A DNA stretch of 64,000 nt, taken from assembly GCF_008271805.1 (NCBI RefSeq), contig NZ_VSRY01000015.1:40052-104051 (forward strand). Direction: 5' to 3'. This DNA is from Streptomyces sp. TRM49041 (GTDB taxonomy: Bacteria; Actinomycetota; Actinomycetes; Streptomycetales; Streptomycetaceae). The position numbers and the translations under genes are program-made. The notes beneath the pieces were generated by a model that saw only the letters and a list, made by a program, of their open reading frames with translations, was not told the origin of the DNA and did not search any database. Positions within the stretch are counted from its first letter, which is position 1. Every line of letters begins with the position of its first letter. Below, piece after piece: positions 24,576 through 33,190 of the stretch.

Positions 24576-25136
24576 ATGACGACCGGTGCACCGCCTCCTC
24601 CCGTCCGTGGGCGCTCCCGCGCCCGCACCCTCGCCCCCCTCGGCATAGCCGCCTGGCTGGTGCTGGAGATCTGGCTGCTCACCCTGGTGGCCGACGCCGC
24701 CGGCGGGTTGACCGTGCTCGCCCTGCTGATCGGCGGCGGCGTCCTCGGCGCCGCCGTGATCAAGCGGGCCGGCCGGCGCGCGTTCACGACGCTGACCGAG
24801 CAGCTCCAGCGTCAGCAGGCGGGCGCGCAGCCGCCGTCCACGGCCGACCGGGGGAGCGGCGGCAACGGCATGCTGATGCTCGGGGGCCTGCTGCTGATGC
24901 TGCCGGGGCTGATCTCCGACGCGCTGGGCCTGCTCCTGCTGATCCCGCCGCTCCGCACGGCCCTCGCCGGGTACGTGGAGCGCTCGGTCGACCGCCGGAT
25001 GGGCGCGGTGCTCCAGCAGGCCCGTATCCACCGCCCGGACGGCAAGGTGGTCCAGGGCGAGGTCATCCGCGACGACGACCGCCGCGGGCCGGGCCCCGGG
25101 AACGACGACGGGTCGCGCCCGCCGCTGACCCCCTGA
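24576..25136 (+). CDS. fxsA: FxsA-family membrane protein
   Basis: A 186-residue FxsA family protein with three to four hydrophobic segments, including the conserved LLLMLPGLISDALGLLLLIPP pattern near residues 105-130. E. coli FxsA is known only for allowing phage T7 to escape F exclusion when overproduced; the cellular role is unknown. The Pro/Arg-rich N-terminus and acidic/Gly C-terminal tail are variable. The stop codon and the final codons lie in the first unit of an 86-bp tandem duplication. Confidence 0.82.
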   Translation: MTTGAPPPPVRGRSRARTLAPLGIAAWLVLEIWLLTLVADAAGGLTVLALLIGGGVLGAAVIKRAGRRAFTTLTEQLQRQQAGAQPPSTADRGSGGNGMLMLGGLLLMLPGLISDALGLLLLIPPLRTALAGYVERSVDRRMGAVLQQARIHRPDGKVVQGEVIRDDDRRGPGPGNDDGSRPPLTP

Positions 25137-25298
25137 GCCTGCCGCGCCCGTGCCCGCGCCCGTCCCCGGGCCTGCGCCCGGGCGCGCGAAAGCCGCGGGG
25201 AGCCCGCCGCTGACCCCCTGAGCCTGCCGCGCCCGTGCCCGTCCCCGTGCCCGCGCCCGTCCCCGGGCCCGCGCCCGGGCGCGCGAAAGCCGCGGGGC
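25117..25298 (+). repeat. Imperfect 86-bp tandem duplication at the fxsA 3' end
   Basis: The segment starting CCCGCCGCTGACCCCCTGAG at 25117 recurs at 25203, with a 12-bp insertion and a few substitutions in the second copy. It duplicates the last fxsA codons and stop. Both copies end in the left arm of a GC hairpin, and only the second is followed by its partner arm. Confidence 0.85.
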
Positions 25299-25331
25299 GC
25301 GGTACGTCGATGCGTACCGCGCCCCGCGGCT
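25288..25331. terminator. Strong bidirectional terminator hairpin
   Basis: A perfect 19-bp stem: AGCCGCGGGGCGCGGTACG (25288-25306), a 6-nt loop, then its exact complement (25313-25331). It lies between the convergent fxsA and rbpA genes, 24 bp from the rbpA stop. Confidence 0.88.
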
Positions 25332-25355
25332 CTGCGCGTGGCCGGTTCTAGCCGG

Positions 25356-25730
25356 TCACGCGGACTTCCTGCTGTCACGCGGGTGCACCGCGATGTTCAT
25401 GGCGCCGGAACGCAGGACCGCCAGCCGCTCGGCCAGCACTTCCTCCAGCTCCTCGCGGGTGCGTCGCTCCATGAGCATGTCCCAGTGCGTACGCGCGGGC
25501 TTCGCCTTCTTCTCCTCGGGGCCGTCACCGTCCACCAGAAGCGCCTGGCTTCCGCAGACCTTGCACTCCCACTCCGGCGGGATCTCCGCCTCGACCGAGA
25601 AGGGCATCTCGAAACGATGGCCCTTCTCGCATGCGTACTCCACCGCCTGGCGCGGGGCCAGATCGATGCCGCGGTCGGTCTCGTAGCTGGTCACCACGAG
25701 GCGCGTGCCGCGAAGAGCTCGCTCACTCAT
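25356..25730 (-). CDS. rbpA: RNA polymerase-binding protein RbpA
   Basis: Binds RNA polymerase and group 1/2 sigma factors and stabilises the open complex. The 124-residue protein shows the RbpA core domain with metal-site residues C34, H38, C56 and C59 (YACEKGHRFEM, ECKVCGSQA). A basic linker (KKAKPARTHWDMLMERRT) and the C-terminal sigma-interaction domain (REELEEVLAERLAVLRSG) follow. In S. coelicolor, rbpA is induced by disulphide stress through sigma-R, and a matching sigma-R promoter is visible upstream here. Length and order fit the family exactly. Confidence 0.97.
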   Translation of the reverse strand: MSERALRGTRLVVTSYETDRGIDLAPRQAVEYACEKGHRFEMPFSVEAEIPPEWECKVCGSQALLVDGDGPEEKKAKPARTHWDMLMERRTREELEEVLAERLAVLRSGAMNIAVHPRDSRKSA

Positions 25731-25791
25731 GAATCGTGCCTCCCGGGCTTGTCGCCCACAGGACAGGTGTCGCTGTCGTCGTCATCCGGTC

Positions 25792-25817
25792 AACGTCCGG
25801 TCGGCGGTAAAGATTCC
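25792..25817 (-). promoter_or_regulatory. Sigma-R promoter of rbpA
   Basis: Minus strand: GGAAT (25817-25813), 18 bp, GTT (25794-25792), an exact match to the sigma-R consensus GGAAT-N18/19-GTT. The start point would be near 25784, giving a leader of about 55 nt to the rbpA ATG at 25730. Confidence 0.85.
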
Positions 25818-25950
25818 CGTTACGGGTAATGCGTCGCCCGTCGTGCCGCCCCTTGTTGTACCCACCAGTGCCCGGTTTGTCACATCTGGCAGCAGATGTC
25901 ACCCAGCGTTTTCGTCAATTGAGCACGCAGTAACGGTCCGCCTGGCAGGC

Positions 25951-25975
25951 CAAAGGCGTACACTACCGGCCTTTG
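25951..25975 (-). terminator. Possible terminator after the MFS gene
   Basis: CAAAGGC (25951-25957) and GCCTTTG (25969-25975) form a 7-bp stem with an 11-nt loop, 31 nt beyond the stop of the minus-strand MFS gene. Weak, no U tract. Confidence 0.4.
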
Positions 25976-26006
25976 ACTTCGCCGTCTAAATCAGGTCCGG
26001 TTTCGA

Positions 26007-27368
26007 TCAGATCCGCTCCGGCACAGGATTCCCCGCCGCGGCCACCGCGCGCCGCACCGGCACGCGCGCGAGCAGCACGAATCCCAGAGCGAAGAACGCC
26101 ACCAGGGAGATGATCGCGTCCCGGTAGCTGCCGGTCAGCTGGTAGGCGAGCCCGAAGACCAGCGGCCCGAGCCAGCTCAGTCCGCGGTCACTCATCTCGT
26201 ACGCCGAGAAGTACTCGGCCTCCTTGCCGCGCGGCACCAGGTGCGAGAACAGCGACCGCGACAGTGCCTGGCTGCCGCCCAGCACCAGCCCGATCGCCCC
26301 CGCCAGCGCGAAGAACCAGCCGGGTGCCCCGGCCGGCAGGAAGTACCCGGCCGCCAGGATCAGCGTCCAGACCGCCAGCGATCCCAGGATCGTCCGCTTC
26401 GCGCCGTACGACCGGGCCAGCCGCCCCATCGCCAGTGCCCCCACCACGGCCAGGACCTGTACCAGCAGCACCGCCGTGATCAGCGTCGTCTGGTCCAGGC
26501 CCAGCTCCTCCGAGCCGTAGATCGACGCCTGCGAGATCACTGTCTGCACGCCGTCGTTGTAGACGAGATACGCCAGCAGGAAGGAGAGGGTCAGCGGATG
26601 CCGCCGCATGTCGCGCAGTGTCGACATCAGCTGCCGCCACCCCGACCCGACCGCACCCTCGCCGCCCGGCTCCACTCGGCGGTCCCGCAGCCGCCGCAGC
26701 GGTACGACCGTGAAGGCACCCCACCACAGGCCCGCCGACGCCAGACAGATCCGCACCGCGGCCGACTCCGAGAGGCCGAACGACTCGTGCCCGATGTACA
26801 GCACGAGGTTCAGGACGAGGACGAGCGCCCCCGACGTGTAGCCGAACGCCCAGCCCCGCGACGAGACCGCGTCGCGCTCCTCGGGCTCGGCGATCTGCGG
26901 GAGGTAGGCGTTGTACAGCACCATCGACACGGCCAGTGACGCGTTCGCAACGATCAGCAGGAACGCGCCCAGCAGATACCGGTCGCCGTCCAGGAAGAAC
27001 ATCCCCGCCGTCGCGCCCGCGCCCACATACGCCGCGGCCGCCAGCAGCGGCTTCTTGCGCCCCGTACGGTCGGCGGTCGCGCCCGCCAGCGGCATCACCA
27101 GCACCGCGAGGACGATCGAGAGGGACACGGAGTACGCGAAGACCGACCCCGCCCGGACCGGGACGCCCAGCGGGTGCACGAAGCCGTCCGCGTCCGCCGC
27201 GGCCTTCGCGACCGACGTCAGATACGGCCCGAGGAAGACCGTCAGGACGCTGGTCGAGTAGACCGAGCACGCGAAGTCGTAGAAGTACCAGCCGCGTTGT
27301 TCACGTCTGCGGTCCGGGGGCGGCGCGTCGGGCGCGCCCGCCTCCCGGTCGGCGGTCTCGGCGGTCAC
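26007..27368 (-). CDS. MFS transporter of the UMF1/Atg22-like family
   Basis: A 453-residue membrane protein with about 12 hydrophobic segments. The N-terminal RGWYFYDFACSVYSTSV motif and GATADRTGRKKPLLAA (the MFS loop 2-3 signature) place it in the UMF1/Atg22-like subgroup, whose substrates are unknown in bacteria. The C-terminal half repeats the pattern (LSYLVYND-like LLAYLVYNDGVQTV). The GTG start at 27368 lies 39 bp after the glycerophosphodiesterase stop, so the two, together with the upstream yczE-like gene, probably form one minus-strand operon. Confidence 0.88.
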   Translation of the reverse strand: MTAETADREAGAPDAPPPDRRREQRGWYFYDFACSVYSTSVLTVFLGPYLTSVAKAAADADGFVHPLGVPVRAGSVFAYSVSLSIVLAVLVMPLAGATADRTGRKKPLLAAAAYVGAGATAGMFFLDGDRYLLGAFLLIVANASLAVSMVLYNAYLPQIAEPEERDAVSSRGWAFGYTSGALVLVLNLVLYIGHESFGLSESAAVRICLASAGLWWGAFTVVPLRRLRDRRVEPGGEGAVGSGWRQLMSTLRDMRRHPLTLSFLLAYLVYNDGVQTVISQASIYGSEELGLDQTTLITAVLLVQVLAVVGALAMGRLARSYGAKRTILGSLAVWTLILAAGYFLPAGAPGWFFALAGAIGLVLGGSQALSRSLFSHLVPRGKEAEYFSAYEMSDRGLSWLGPLVFGLAYQLTGSYRDAIISLVAFFALGFVLLARVPVRRAVAAAGNPVPERI

Positions 27369-27407
27369 ACGCGCCCCCTCGTTCGTCCCGGCCCCGGCTC
27401 TCCCGGG

Positions 27408-28187
27408 TCAGACCCACGCCCCCCGGCCGGTGAGCACCGTACGCAGCGTCTCCAGATGATCGGTCATGATGCCATCGACCCCCAGGTCCAGGAGAGAGGC
27501 CATACGCCGCGGATCGTTGACCGTCCACACATGCACCTGGAGCCCGCGCGCGTGGGCCTCCCTCACGAAGCGCCGGTCCACGACCCGGACACCGCCCTGC
27601 GTCTCCGGCACCTGCGCGGCGACCGCCCCCGCGCGCAGCGCCGCCGATATCCCGAACGAGCGCAGCCGCAGCCCCAGGACCCCCCGGACGCCGTACGAGG
27701 TGGCGAGCCGCTCCCCGGCGGCTCTGCGTGCCCTGGCCACCCGCCCCTCGCTGAAGGAGCCCACGCAGACCCGGTCCCAGGCGTTCGCCCGCCGGATCAG
27801 GGCGACGAGCGGGGCGAGCGCCGACTCGGCCTTGAGGTCGACGTTCCAGCGGGCCTCCGGGAACTCCTCCAGCAGCTCCTCGAAGAGCGGCAGCGGCTCC
27901 TTCCCCGCCACGCGCGCCTGCCGGACGGCGCTCCAGGGGAGGCGGGCGATCCGGCCGCGCGCGTCGGTCACCCGGTCGAGGGTCGCGTCGTGGAACGCGA
28001 CCAGCCGGCCGTCGGCCGTGGTGTGGACGTCCGTCTCGAAGTACCGGTAGCCGGCGTCGGCGGCCCGCCGGAACGCGGTCAGGGTGTTCTCCAGCCCGTC
28101 GGCCGCGCCGCCGCGGTGGGCGAACGGTATGGGGGAGGGGTGGTCCAGGTACGGGTGGCCCGGTCGGGGGCGCGGAAGGCGAGTCAC
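27408..28187 (-). CDS. Glycerophosphodiester phosphodiesterase (GDPD family)
   Basis: Hydrolyses glycerophosphodiesters to glycerol 3-phosphate and an alcohol. The 259-residue TIM-barrel protein has the family's N-terminal signature HRGG (H24, R25), then LENT, ETDVHTT (E51, D53) and FHDATLDR (H66). The late barrel segments VHVWTVNDP and GIMTDHLE are also present. There is no signal peptide, so it is cytoplasmic. The GTG start overlaps the upstream gene's stop by four bases (GTGA), indicating translational coupling. Confidence 0.9.
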   Translation of the reverse strand: MTRLPRPRPGHPYLDHPSPIPFAHRGGAADGLENTLTAFRRAADAGYRYFETDVHTTADGRLVAFHDATLDRVTDARGRIARLPWSAVRQARVAGKEPLPLFEELLEEFPEARWNVDLKAESALAPLVALIRRANAWDRVCVGSFSEGRVARARRAAGERLATSYGVRGVLGLRLRSFGISAALRAGAVAAQVPETQGGVRVVDRRFVREAHARGLQVHVWTVNDPRRMASLLDLGVDGIMTDHLETLRTVLTGRGAWV

Positions 28188-28894
28188 CGCGGCAGTATCA
28201 CCCGTTCCGGTGACCCCGAGGCGACCACGGTGCTGCCGCCGGCCGTCTCCGGAGCGGCGCTCCGGGTGGCGTCGGGTACGGCGAACAGCCGGAGGGACAG
28301 CTGGACGAGCGGCCCGATGGTGAGGGCGTACAGCAGCGTTCCGACACCGAGGGAACCGCCGAGGAGGAAGCCGGTGGCGACGACCCCGACCTCGATGAGG
28401 GTGCGGATCAGCCGGACCGAGCGGCCGGTCAGCCGGTGCAGGCCGGTCATCAGGCCGTCACGCGGGCCCGGGCCGAAGCGGGCCGCGATGTAGAGGCCGG
28501 TGGCCAGCCCGTTGAGCACGATCCCGGCGACCATGAGCGCCGTACGGGCGAGCGGGCCGTGGGCGTCCGGGACCAGGAAGAGGGTGCCGTCCATCGCGGC
28601 GCCGATGACGAGGACGTTCGCGACGGTGCCGAGGCCCGGCTTCTGGCGGAGCGGGATCCACAGGAGCAGGACGGCCGCGCCGAGCACGGTGACCACCACG
28701 CCGATGGAGAGGCCGGTGAGCCGGGACAGGCCCTGGTGGAGCACGTTCCAGGGCTCCAGTCCGAGGCCGCTGCGGACGAGGAGCGCGGAGCTCGCGCCGT
28801 ACAGGACGAGGCCGCCGGCGAGCTGGAGGAGCCGGCGCGGAATCCGCCGCCCGCGCATTCCGCGCGTCGCGTCTTCGGGTTTGGGGCTGGACAA
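28184..28894 (-). CDS. YczE/YitT-like membrane protein
   Basis: A 236-residue membrane protein of the YczE group, with five or six hydrophobic segments and the conserved RSGLGLEPWNVLHQGLS and GPGPRDGLMTGLH motifs. I chose the TTG at 28894 because GGGGAG lies 6 nt upstream. An ATG 13 codons later is possible, while the ATG at 28999 would overlap the divergent regulator start. It lies head-to-head with a MocR-type regulator, an arrangement described for YczE-like proteins, whose transported substrate is unknown. Confidence 0.8.
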   Translation of the reverse strand: MSSPKPEDATRGMRGRRIPRRLLQLAGGLVLYGASSALLVRSGLGLEPWNVLHQGLSRLTGLSIGVVVTVLGAAVLLLWIPLRQKPGLGTVANVLVIGAAMDGTLFLVPDAHGPLARTALMVAGIVLNGLATGLYIAARFGPGPRDGLMTGLHRLTGRSVRLIRTLIEVGVVATGFLLGGSLGVGTLLYALTIGPLVQLSLRLFAVPDATRSAAPETAGGSTVVASGSPERVILPR

Positions 28895-28997
28895 GGTGTA
28901 CTCCCCGGTGTGCTGATGTGGTGGACTGGCTTGTGACACTCTCTGGCGTGGAATCGGATGCCAACCATGGCCAATTCGAGGAAGGTGGACTGAAGTC
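28895..28997. promoter_or_regulatory. Divergent MocR/yczE promoter region with 9-bp repeats
   Basis: GGTGGACTG occurs at 28920-28928 and again at 28984-28992, 64 bp apart, and an imperfect inverted repeat (TGGCGT ... ATGCCA) lies between. MocR regulators bind spaced direct repeats, so these are candidate operator halves. No -35/-10 is convincing. Confidence 0.4.
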
Positions 28998-30503
28998 ATG
29001 GCTCAGTGGACTTCGGCGGTGGGTCCCGCCCAGCTGGCCCGCCAGCTGACCGCGCAGCAGCCCCGACCCGCGGGGCCCGGCACCCGTAAGCCGCCCGCCT
29101 ACCGCGCGCTCGCAGACGGAATCCGCCTGCTCGTCCTGGAGGGCCGGGTGCCGGTCGCCGCCCGCCTGCCCGCCGAGCGCGAACTCGCCCTGTCGCTCTC
29201 GGTGAGCCGTACGACCGTCGCGGCGGCCTACGAGGCGCTGCGCGCGGAGGGCTTCCTGGAATCCCGGCGCGGCGCGGGGAGCTGGACGACCGTACCGGCG
29301 GGCAACCCGCTGCCCGCGCGCGGCCTCGAACCGCTGCCGCCCGAGTCGCTCGGCTCGATGATCGACCTCGGCTGCGCGGCGCTACCGGCCCCGGAGCCCT
29401 GGCTCACCCGGGGCTTCCAGGGCGCACTGGAGGAGCTGCCGCCGTACGCCCACACGCACGGCGACTATCCGGCGGGCCTGCCCGCGCTGCGCCGGATGCT
29501 CGCCGACCGGTACACGGAGCGGGGCATCCCCACGATGCCCGAACAGATCATGGTGACGACCGGCGCGATGGGCGCCATGGACGCGATCTGCCATCTGTTC
29601 GCGGGGCGCGGCGAGCGCATCGCCGTGGAGTCCCCCTCGTACGCGAACATCCTCCAGCTCATGCGGGAGGCCGGCGCCCGGCTCGTGCCCGTCGCCATGG
29701 CCGAGGGACTGGCCGGCTGGGACCTGGCCCGCTGGCGGCAGGTGCTGCGGGACGCCGCGCCCCGGCTGGCGTATGTCGTCGCCGACTTCCACAACCCGAC
29801 CGGCGCCCTGGCCGACGAGGAACAGCGGCGCGCGCTGGTCGACGCGGCCCGGTCGGCCGGCACGGTCCTCGTGGTCGACGAGACCATGTCGGAGCTGTAC
29901 CTGGAGGACGGTCTTGAGATGCCGCGCCCCGTCTGCGCCTTCGACCCGGCGGGCAGCACGGTGCTGACCGTCGGCTCGGCGAGCAAGGCGTTCTGGGCGG
30001 GCATGCGTATCGGCTGGGTACGTGCCGCGCCGGACGTCATCCGCTCCCTGGTCGCCGCCCGCGCCTACGCCGACCTGGGGACTCCGGTCCTGGAGCAGCT
30101 GGGCGTCAACTGGCTGATGGGCACCGGCGGCTGGGAGGAGGCGGTCGCCCTCCGGCGTGCCCAGGCCCGTGAGAACCGCGACGCGCTGGTCGCCGCGGTC
30201 CGCCGCGAGCTGCCCGGATGGGAGTTCGAGGTGCCGCTGGGCGGCCTCACCCTGTGGGTCCGCACCGGTGGCCTCTCCGGCTCCCGCCTCGCGGAGGCCG
30301 GCGAACGCGTCGGCGTACGCGTCCCGTCGGGGCCCCGTTTCGGCGTGGACGGCGCCTTCGAAGGGTACGTCCGGCTGCCGTTCACGGTCAGCGGCCCGGT
30401 GGCCGAGGAGGCCGCGAGCAGGCTGGCCGCCGCCGCCCGCATGGTCCGGTCGGGGACCAACGCGGGGCCGGTCGCCGAGGAGCCGAGGACGTTCGTGGCC
30501 TGA
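28998..30503 (+). CDS. MocR-type GntR regulator with aminotransferase domain
   Basis: A 501-residue fusion of a GntR winged helix (about residues 30-105: YRALADGIRLLVLEGRVP, LSVSRTTVAAAYEALRAEG) to a fold-type I PLP aminotransferase domain. The PLP-binding Lys is K330 in VGSASKAFWAGMRIGW, preceded by the ADFHNPTGAL and VDETMSEL motifs. Such proteins sense PLP or amino compounds and control a neighbouring gene; the divergent yczE-like gene is the likely target. The start ATG at 28998 lies 103 bp from it. Confidence 0.9.
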   Translation: MAQWTSAVGPAQLARQLTAQQPRPAGPGTRKPPAYRALADGIRLLVLEGRVPVAARLPAERELALSLSVSRTTVAAAYEALRAEGFLESRRGAGSWTTVPAGNPLPARGLEPLPPESLGSMIDLGCAALPAPEPWLTRGFQGALEELPPYAHTHGDYPAGLPALRRMLADRYTERGIPTMPEQIMVTTGAMGAMDAICHLFAGRGERIAVESPSYANILQLMREAGARLVPVAMAEGLAGWDLARWRQVLRDAAPRLAYVVADFHNPTGALADEEQRRALVDAARSAGTVLVVDETMSELYLEDGLEMPRPVCAFDPAGSTVLTVGSASKAFWAGMRIGWVRAAPDVIRSLVAARAYADLGTPVLEQLGVNWLMGTGGWEEAVALRRAQARENRDALVAAVRRELPGWEFEVPLGGLTLWVRTGGLSGSRLAEAGERVGVRVPSGPRFGVDGAFEGYVRLPFTVSGPVAEEAASRLAAAARMVRSGTNAGPVAEEPRTFVA

Positions 30504-30530
30504 GGGACGCGTCGCCCGAGGGGCGGGCCG

Positions 30531-32189
30531 TCAGCCGGGCACCGCCTGCTCGCCCGCCGGGAGCGGGGTCTGCTGTGGCCGGGCCCCCTGAGCCGGGGCC
30601 GCCTGGTTCGGGGCCGCCTGGTTCGGGGTCTCCTGTGCGGGGGACTCCGGGGCCGGGCGCTCCGGCACGAGCGACTCCTGGGTGTGGCGCTCCGGCAGGA
30701 GGTTCAGGACCGCGCGGCGGTGCGGCTCCGGGGTCGCGTCGTCGTACGGGTCCGGGGTGAAGGGGACCTGGAGGCGGAGCACCGGGGCCGTGCCGAGACG
30801 GGCGTAGCCGCGGCCGGGCGGGACCTGGGGCGGCGGTGTCGTGCGGGACGGGGTGCCCAGGGCCGCCGCGATCTGCCCGGGCGTGGCCGAACCGAGCGTC
30901 ACACGCGCGCGGGTGTGGGCCCGTACCGCCTCGCCCAGGGCGCCCACGGTGTCGAACTGCTCGGCCACCACCACCGTCACGTAGGCCGCCCTGCCGTGCC
31001 GCAGCGGCACCTGGAGGAGCTCCTGCGGGTCCGCACGCCCCTCCGTGGCCGCCAGGTCGCCGAGGACGCTCGGCCGGTCCAGCAGGATCCACAGCGGCCG
31101 CCGTACCTCCATCGGCGCGGGCCGCCCCGCCTGCCGGGCCTCGTGCGCGGCGGCCAGGCGCCGCTCGGTCTCGCGGGCCGCCCACTCCAGGGCGGACAGC
31201 GCGCCGGCCGGTCCGCACTCGACGCCCAGGACGCCGGCCCGGCCTGCCAGGCACGCGTACTCGCCGGTCCCGCAGCCCTCGACGACCAGCACGTCCCCGT
31301 CGTGCTGCAGCGCCTGGAGCGCGATGGAGCGCAGGAGCGTGCTGATGCCGCTGCCCGGCTGGCCGACCGCCATTAGATGGGGCTCCGTCGAGCGCGGCCC
31401 CGTACGCCACACCACCGCGGGCGCGTCCCGCGTCGCGTCCCCGTCCCGGACCGGGACGGTCCGCTGGACCGCCGCGGCGTCCGTGAAACCGAGTACCGTC
31501 TCGCCGGGCACCGTCACGAACCGTTGCGCCGCGATTGAGGTCGGGAGCGCCGGCAGGACGCTCATCAGGAGTTGGTTGCCCTCCTCGTCCCAGTCGAAGA
31601 GGTACTCGCGGCCACGCCCCGACTTCGCGTGCAGAAGCTGTTCGATCCTGGCGCGCGAGGCCGCCTCGCCGTCCGGGAAGTACGCCGGGTACGAGATGAG
31701 CAGCCGGGTCGGCCGCGCGTCCGCGTCGAACGCGAAGTCCTCGAAGACGCGGTTCCACTCCCCGCCGTGGGCGAAGAGCGGGCTGGGGTCGTCGGGCACC
31801 GAGAAGTGCGGCACCAGGGCCTCGTACAGCGCCCGCAGCCGCTCGGTCTCCGCCTCGTCGGGCCCCGTCCGCACGACGGGGCGTTCCCTCCCCTTCCACG
31901 CCGCCGCGCCCATCACCGCGATGAGGCCGAGCAGCGGCCCGTACGGCATCAGCGCGACGGCCAGGACGCACAGGGCGGCCAGGAACAGCGTGGGACCGCG
32001 CCGCTCCTTGGGTGTCGCCGCCCACCTGGCGCGCCCGGCCACCGCGAGCTTCCGCAGACCACGCGAGACAGTGATCAGCGGATGGATGACGTCCGTGGCG
32101 TTGTCGGCGGCCGTGCGCGCGACCTCTCGGCTGCGAGCGATCGAGGCGCTGCCGCTGCTCAGAATGCGGGGGAGTGGTCGCCGGGCCAC
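30531..32189 (-). CDS. FtsK/TraB-like ATPase-fold membrane protein with degenerate P-loop
   Basis: A 552-residue protein. Two hydrophobic segments (about residues 68-96, TLFLAALCVLAVALMPYGPL) precede a soluble domain, then an FtsK/SpoIIIE-like NTPase fold. Its P-loop reads VGQPGSGIST, with I282 where Lys is expected, followed by LLRSIALQAL. The strand RPLWILLDRP occupies the Walker B position. Loss of the Lys suggests weak or no ATP hydrolysis. A Pro/Gln/Ala-rich C-terminal tail of about 60 residues contains repeats of APNQA and PAPES type. GTG start at 32189 after AGGAGAAG. It follows a 64-residue membrane protein by 58 bp, and the two are probably an operon. Function unknown. Confidence 0.65.
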   Translation of the reverse strand: MARRPLPRILSSGSASIARSREVARTAADNATDVIHPLITVSRGLRKLAVAGRARWAATPKERRGPTLFLAALCVLAVALMPYGPLLGLIAVMGAAAWKGRERPVVRTGPDEAETERLRALYEALVPHFSVPDDPSPLFAHGGEWNRVFEDFAFDADARPTRLLISYPAYFPDGEAASRARIEQLLHAKSGRGREYLFDWDEEGNQLLMSVLPALPTSIAAQRFVTVPGETVLGFTDAAAVQRTVPVRDGDATRDAPAVVWRTGPRSTEPHLMAVGQPGSGISTLLRSIALQALQHDGDVLVVEGCGTGEYACLAGRAGVLGVECGPAGALSALEWAARETERRLAAAHEARQAGRPAPMEVRRPLWILLDRPSVLGDLAATEGRADPQELLQVPLRHGRAAYVTVVVAEQFDTVGALGEAVRAHTRARVTLGSATPGQIAAALGTPSRTTPPPQVPPGRGYARLGTAPVLRLQVPFTPDPYDDATPEPHRRAVLNLLPERHTQESLVPERPAPESPAQETPNQAAPNQAAPAQGARPQQTPLPAGEQAVPG

Positions 32190-32247
32190 GTCTTCTCCTG
32201 TTTTTCCGGTGGTCGTGGAAGGGGGAGGTGCCGAGGAGTCCGGGGCG

Positions 32248-32442
32248 TCAGAAGCTGATGCCGCCCAGCAGGCTGGCGAGGCTCTGCCCGCCCGCCGTGA
32301 TGCTCGGGGCGATCGCCGTCCCCGCGAGATAGAAGCCGAAGAGCGCGCAGACGAGGGCGTGGGACGCCTTGAGCCCGTCCTTCTTGAAGAAGAGGAACAC
32401 GATGATTCCGAGCAGTACCACGCCTGACATAGACAGGATCAT
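32248..32442 (-). CDS. Small two-helix membrane protein
   Basis: A 64-residue protein with two hydrophobic helices (SGVVLLGIIVFLFFK and SHALVCALFGFYLAGTAIA) separated by a basic turn. AGGAG precedes the ATG. It precedes the FtsK-like gene on the same strand, a pairing reminiscent of small spread proteins beside TraB on Streptomyces plasmids, but the similarity is one of size and layout only. Confidence 0.7.
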   Translation of the reverse strand: MILSMSGVVLLGIIVFLFFKKDGLKASHALVCALFGFYLAGTAIAPSITAGGQSLASLLGGISF

Positions 32443-32667
32443 GAGGGTTTCTCCTGGTTGAAGGGACAGTCACCATGAGTCATTCCAGGCTCACAGCAAG
32501 CATCTATGCGATAAAAGGTGCAAATGGGTGAAGCTCTGGCGTTTTCACTTGACTGGCGCACGTCGAACCCTGCGTCGACGGGCAGTACCCTGTCGGTTCA
32601 CTCGTACGGCTGACCTCGCCGTACGCACGGCGACAGCGCAGAAACAGCAGGAAAGGTGGCCACGCCG

Positions 32668-33060
32668 ATGAGCGAAACGCCCGACCCCGAGGTGATCGAA
32701 CTCGCGTCGAAGATCTTCGACCTGGCGCGCCGGGGCGAGGCCCGGGCGCTCGCCGCCTACCTCGACGCCGGCGCGCCTTCGGACCTCACCAACGACACGG
32801 GCGACTCACTCGTGATGCTCGCCGCCTACCACGGCCACGCAGGGACCGTGGAAGCCCTTCTCGCCCGCGGCGCCGACCCGAACCGTGCCAACGGCCGCGG
32901 CCAGACCCCCCTCGCCGGAGCCGTCTTCAAGGGCGAGGGCGCCGTCGTCCGCGCACTCCTCGACGGTGGCGCCGATCCGGAGGCCGGCACTCCGTCCGCC
33001 GTGGATACCGCCCGCATGTTTGGGAAGACAGACCTCCTGGAGCTGTTCGGGAGCCGGTGA
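32668..33060 (+). CDS. Ankyrin-repeat protein
   Basis: A 130-residue protein made of about three ankyrin repeats: GDSLVMLAAYHGHAGTVEAL, then ARGADPNRANGRGQTPLAGA, then a third ending DGGADPEAG. Likely a small cytoplasmic protein-binding module; partner unknown. I prefer the ATG at 32668 (MSETPDPEV). A GTG four codons upstream is possible and lies closer to AGGAAAG. Confidence 0.85.
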   Translation: MSETPDPEVIELASKIFDLARRGEARALAAYLDAGAPSDLTNDTGDSLVMLAAYHGHAGTVEALLARGADPNRANGRGQTPLAGAVFKGEGAVVRALLDGGADPEAGTPSAVDTARMFGKTDLLELFGSR

Positions 33061-33190
33061 ACGGCCCGGAAACGGGCAGCGAACGCCGGACGGACACGGA
33101 CCGTAAATGTGGTCGCGGCGGCGAAACCGCTGGGTCATCATGACGACGGGCCCGCAGGGGGCCACCGAGAGAAGGCAGAGGCAGAGGAAG

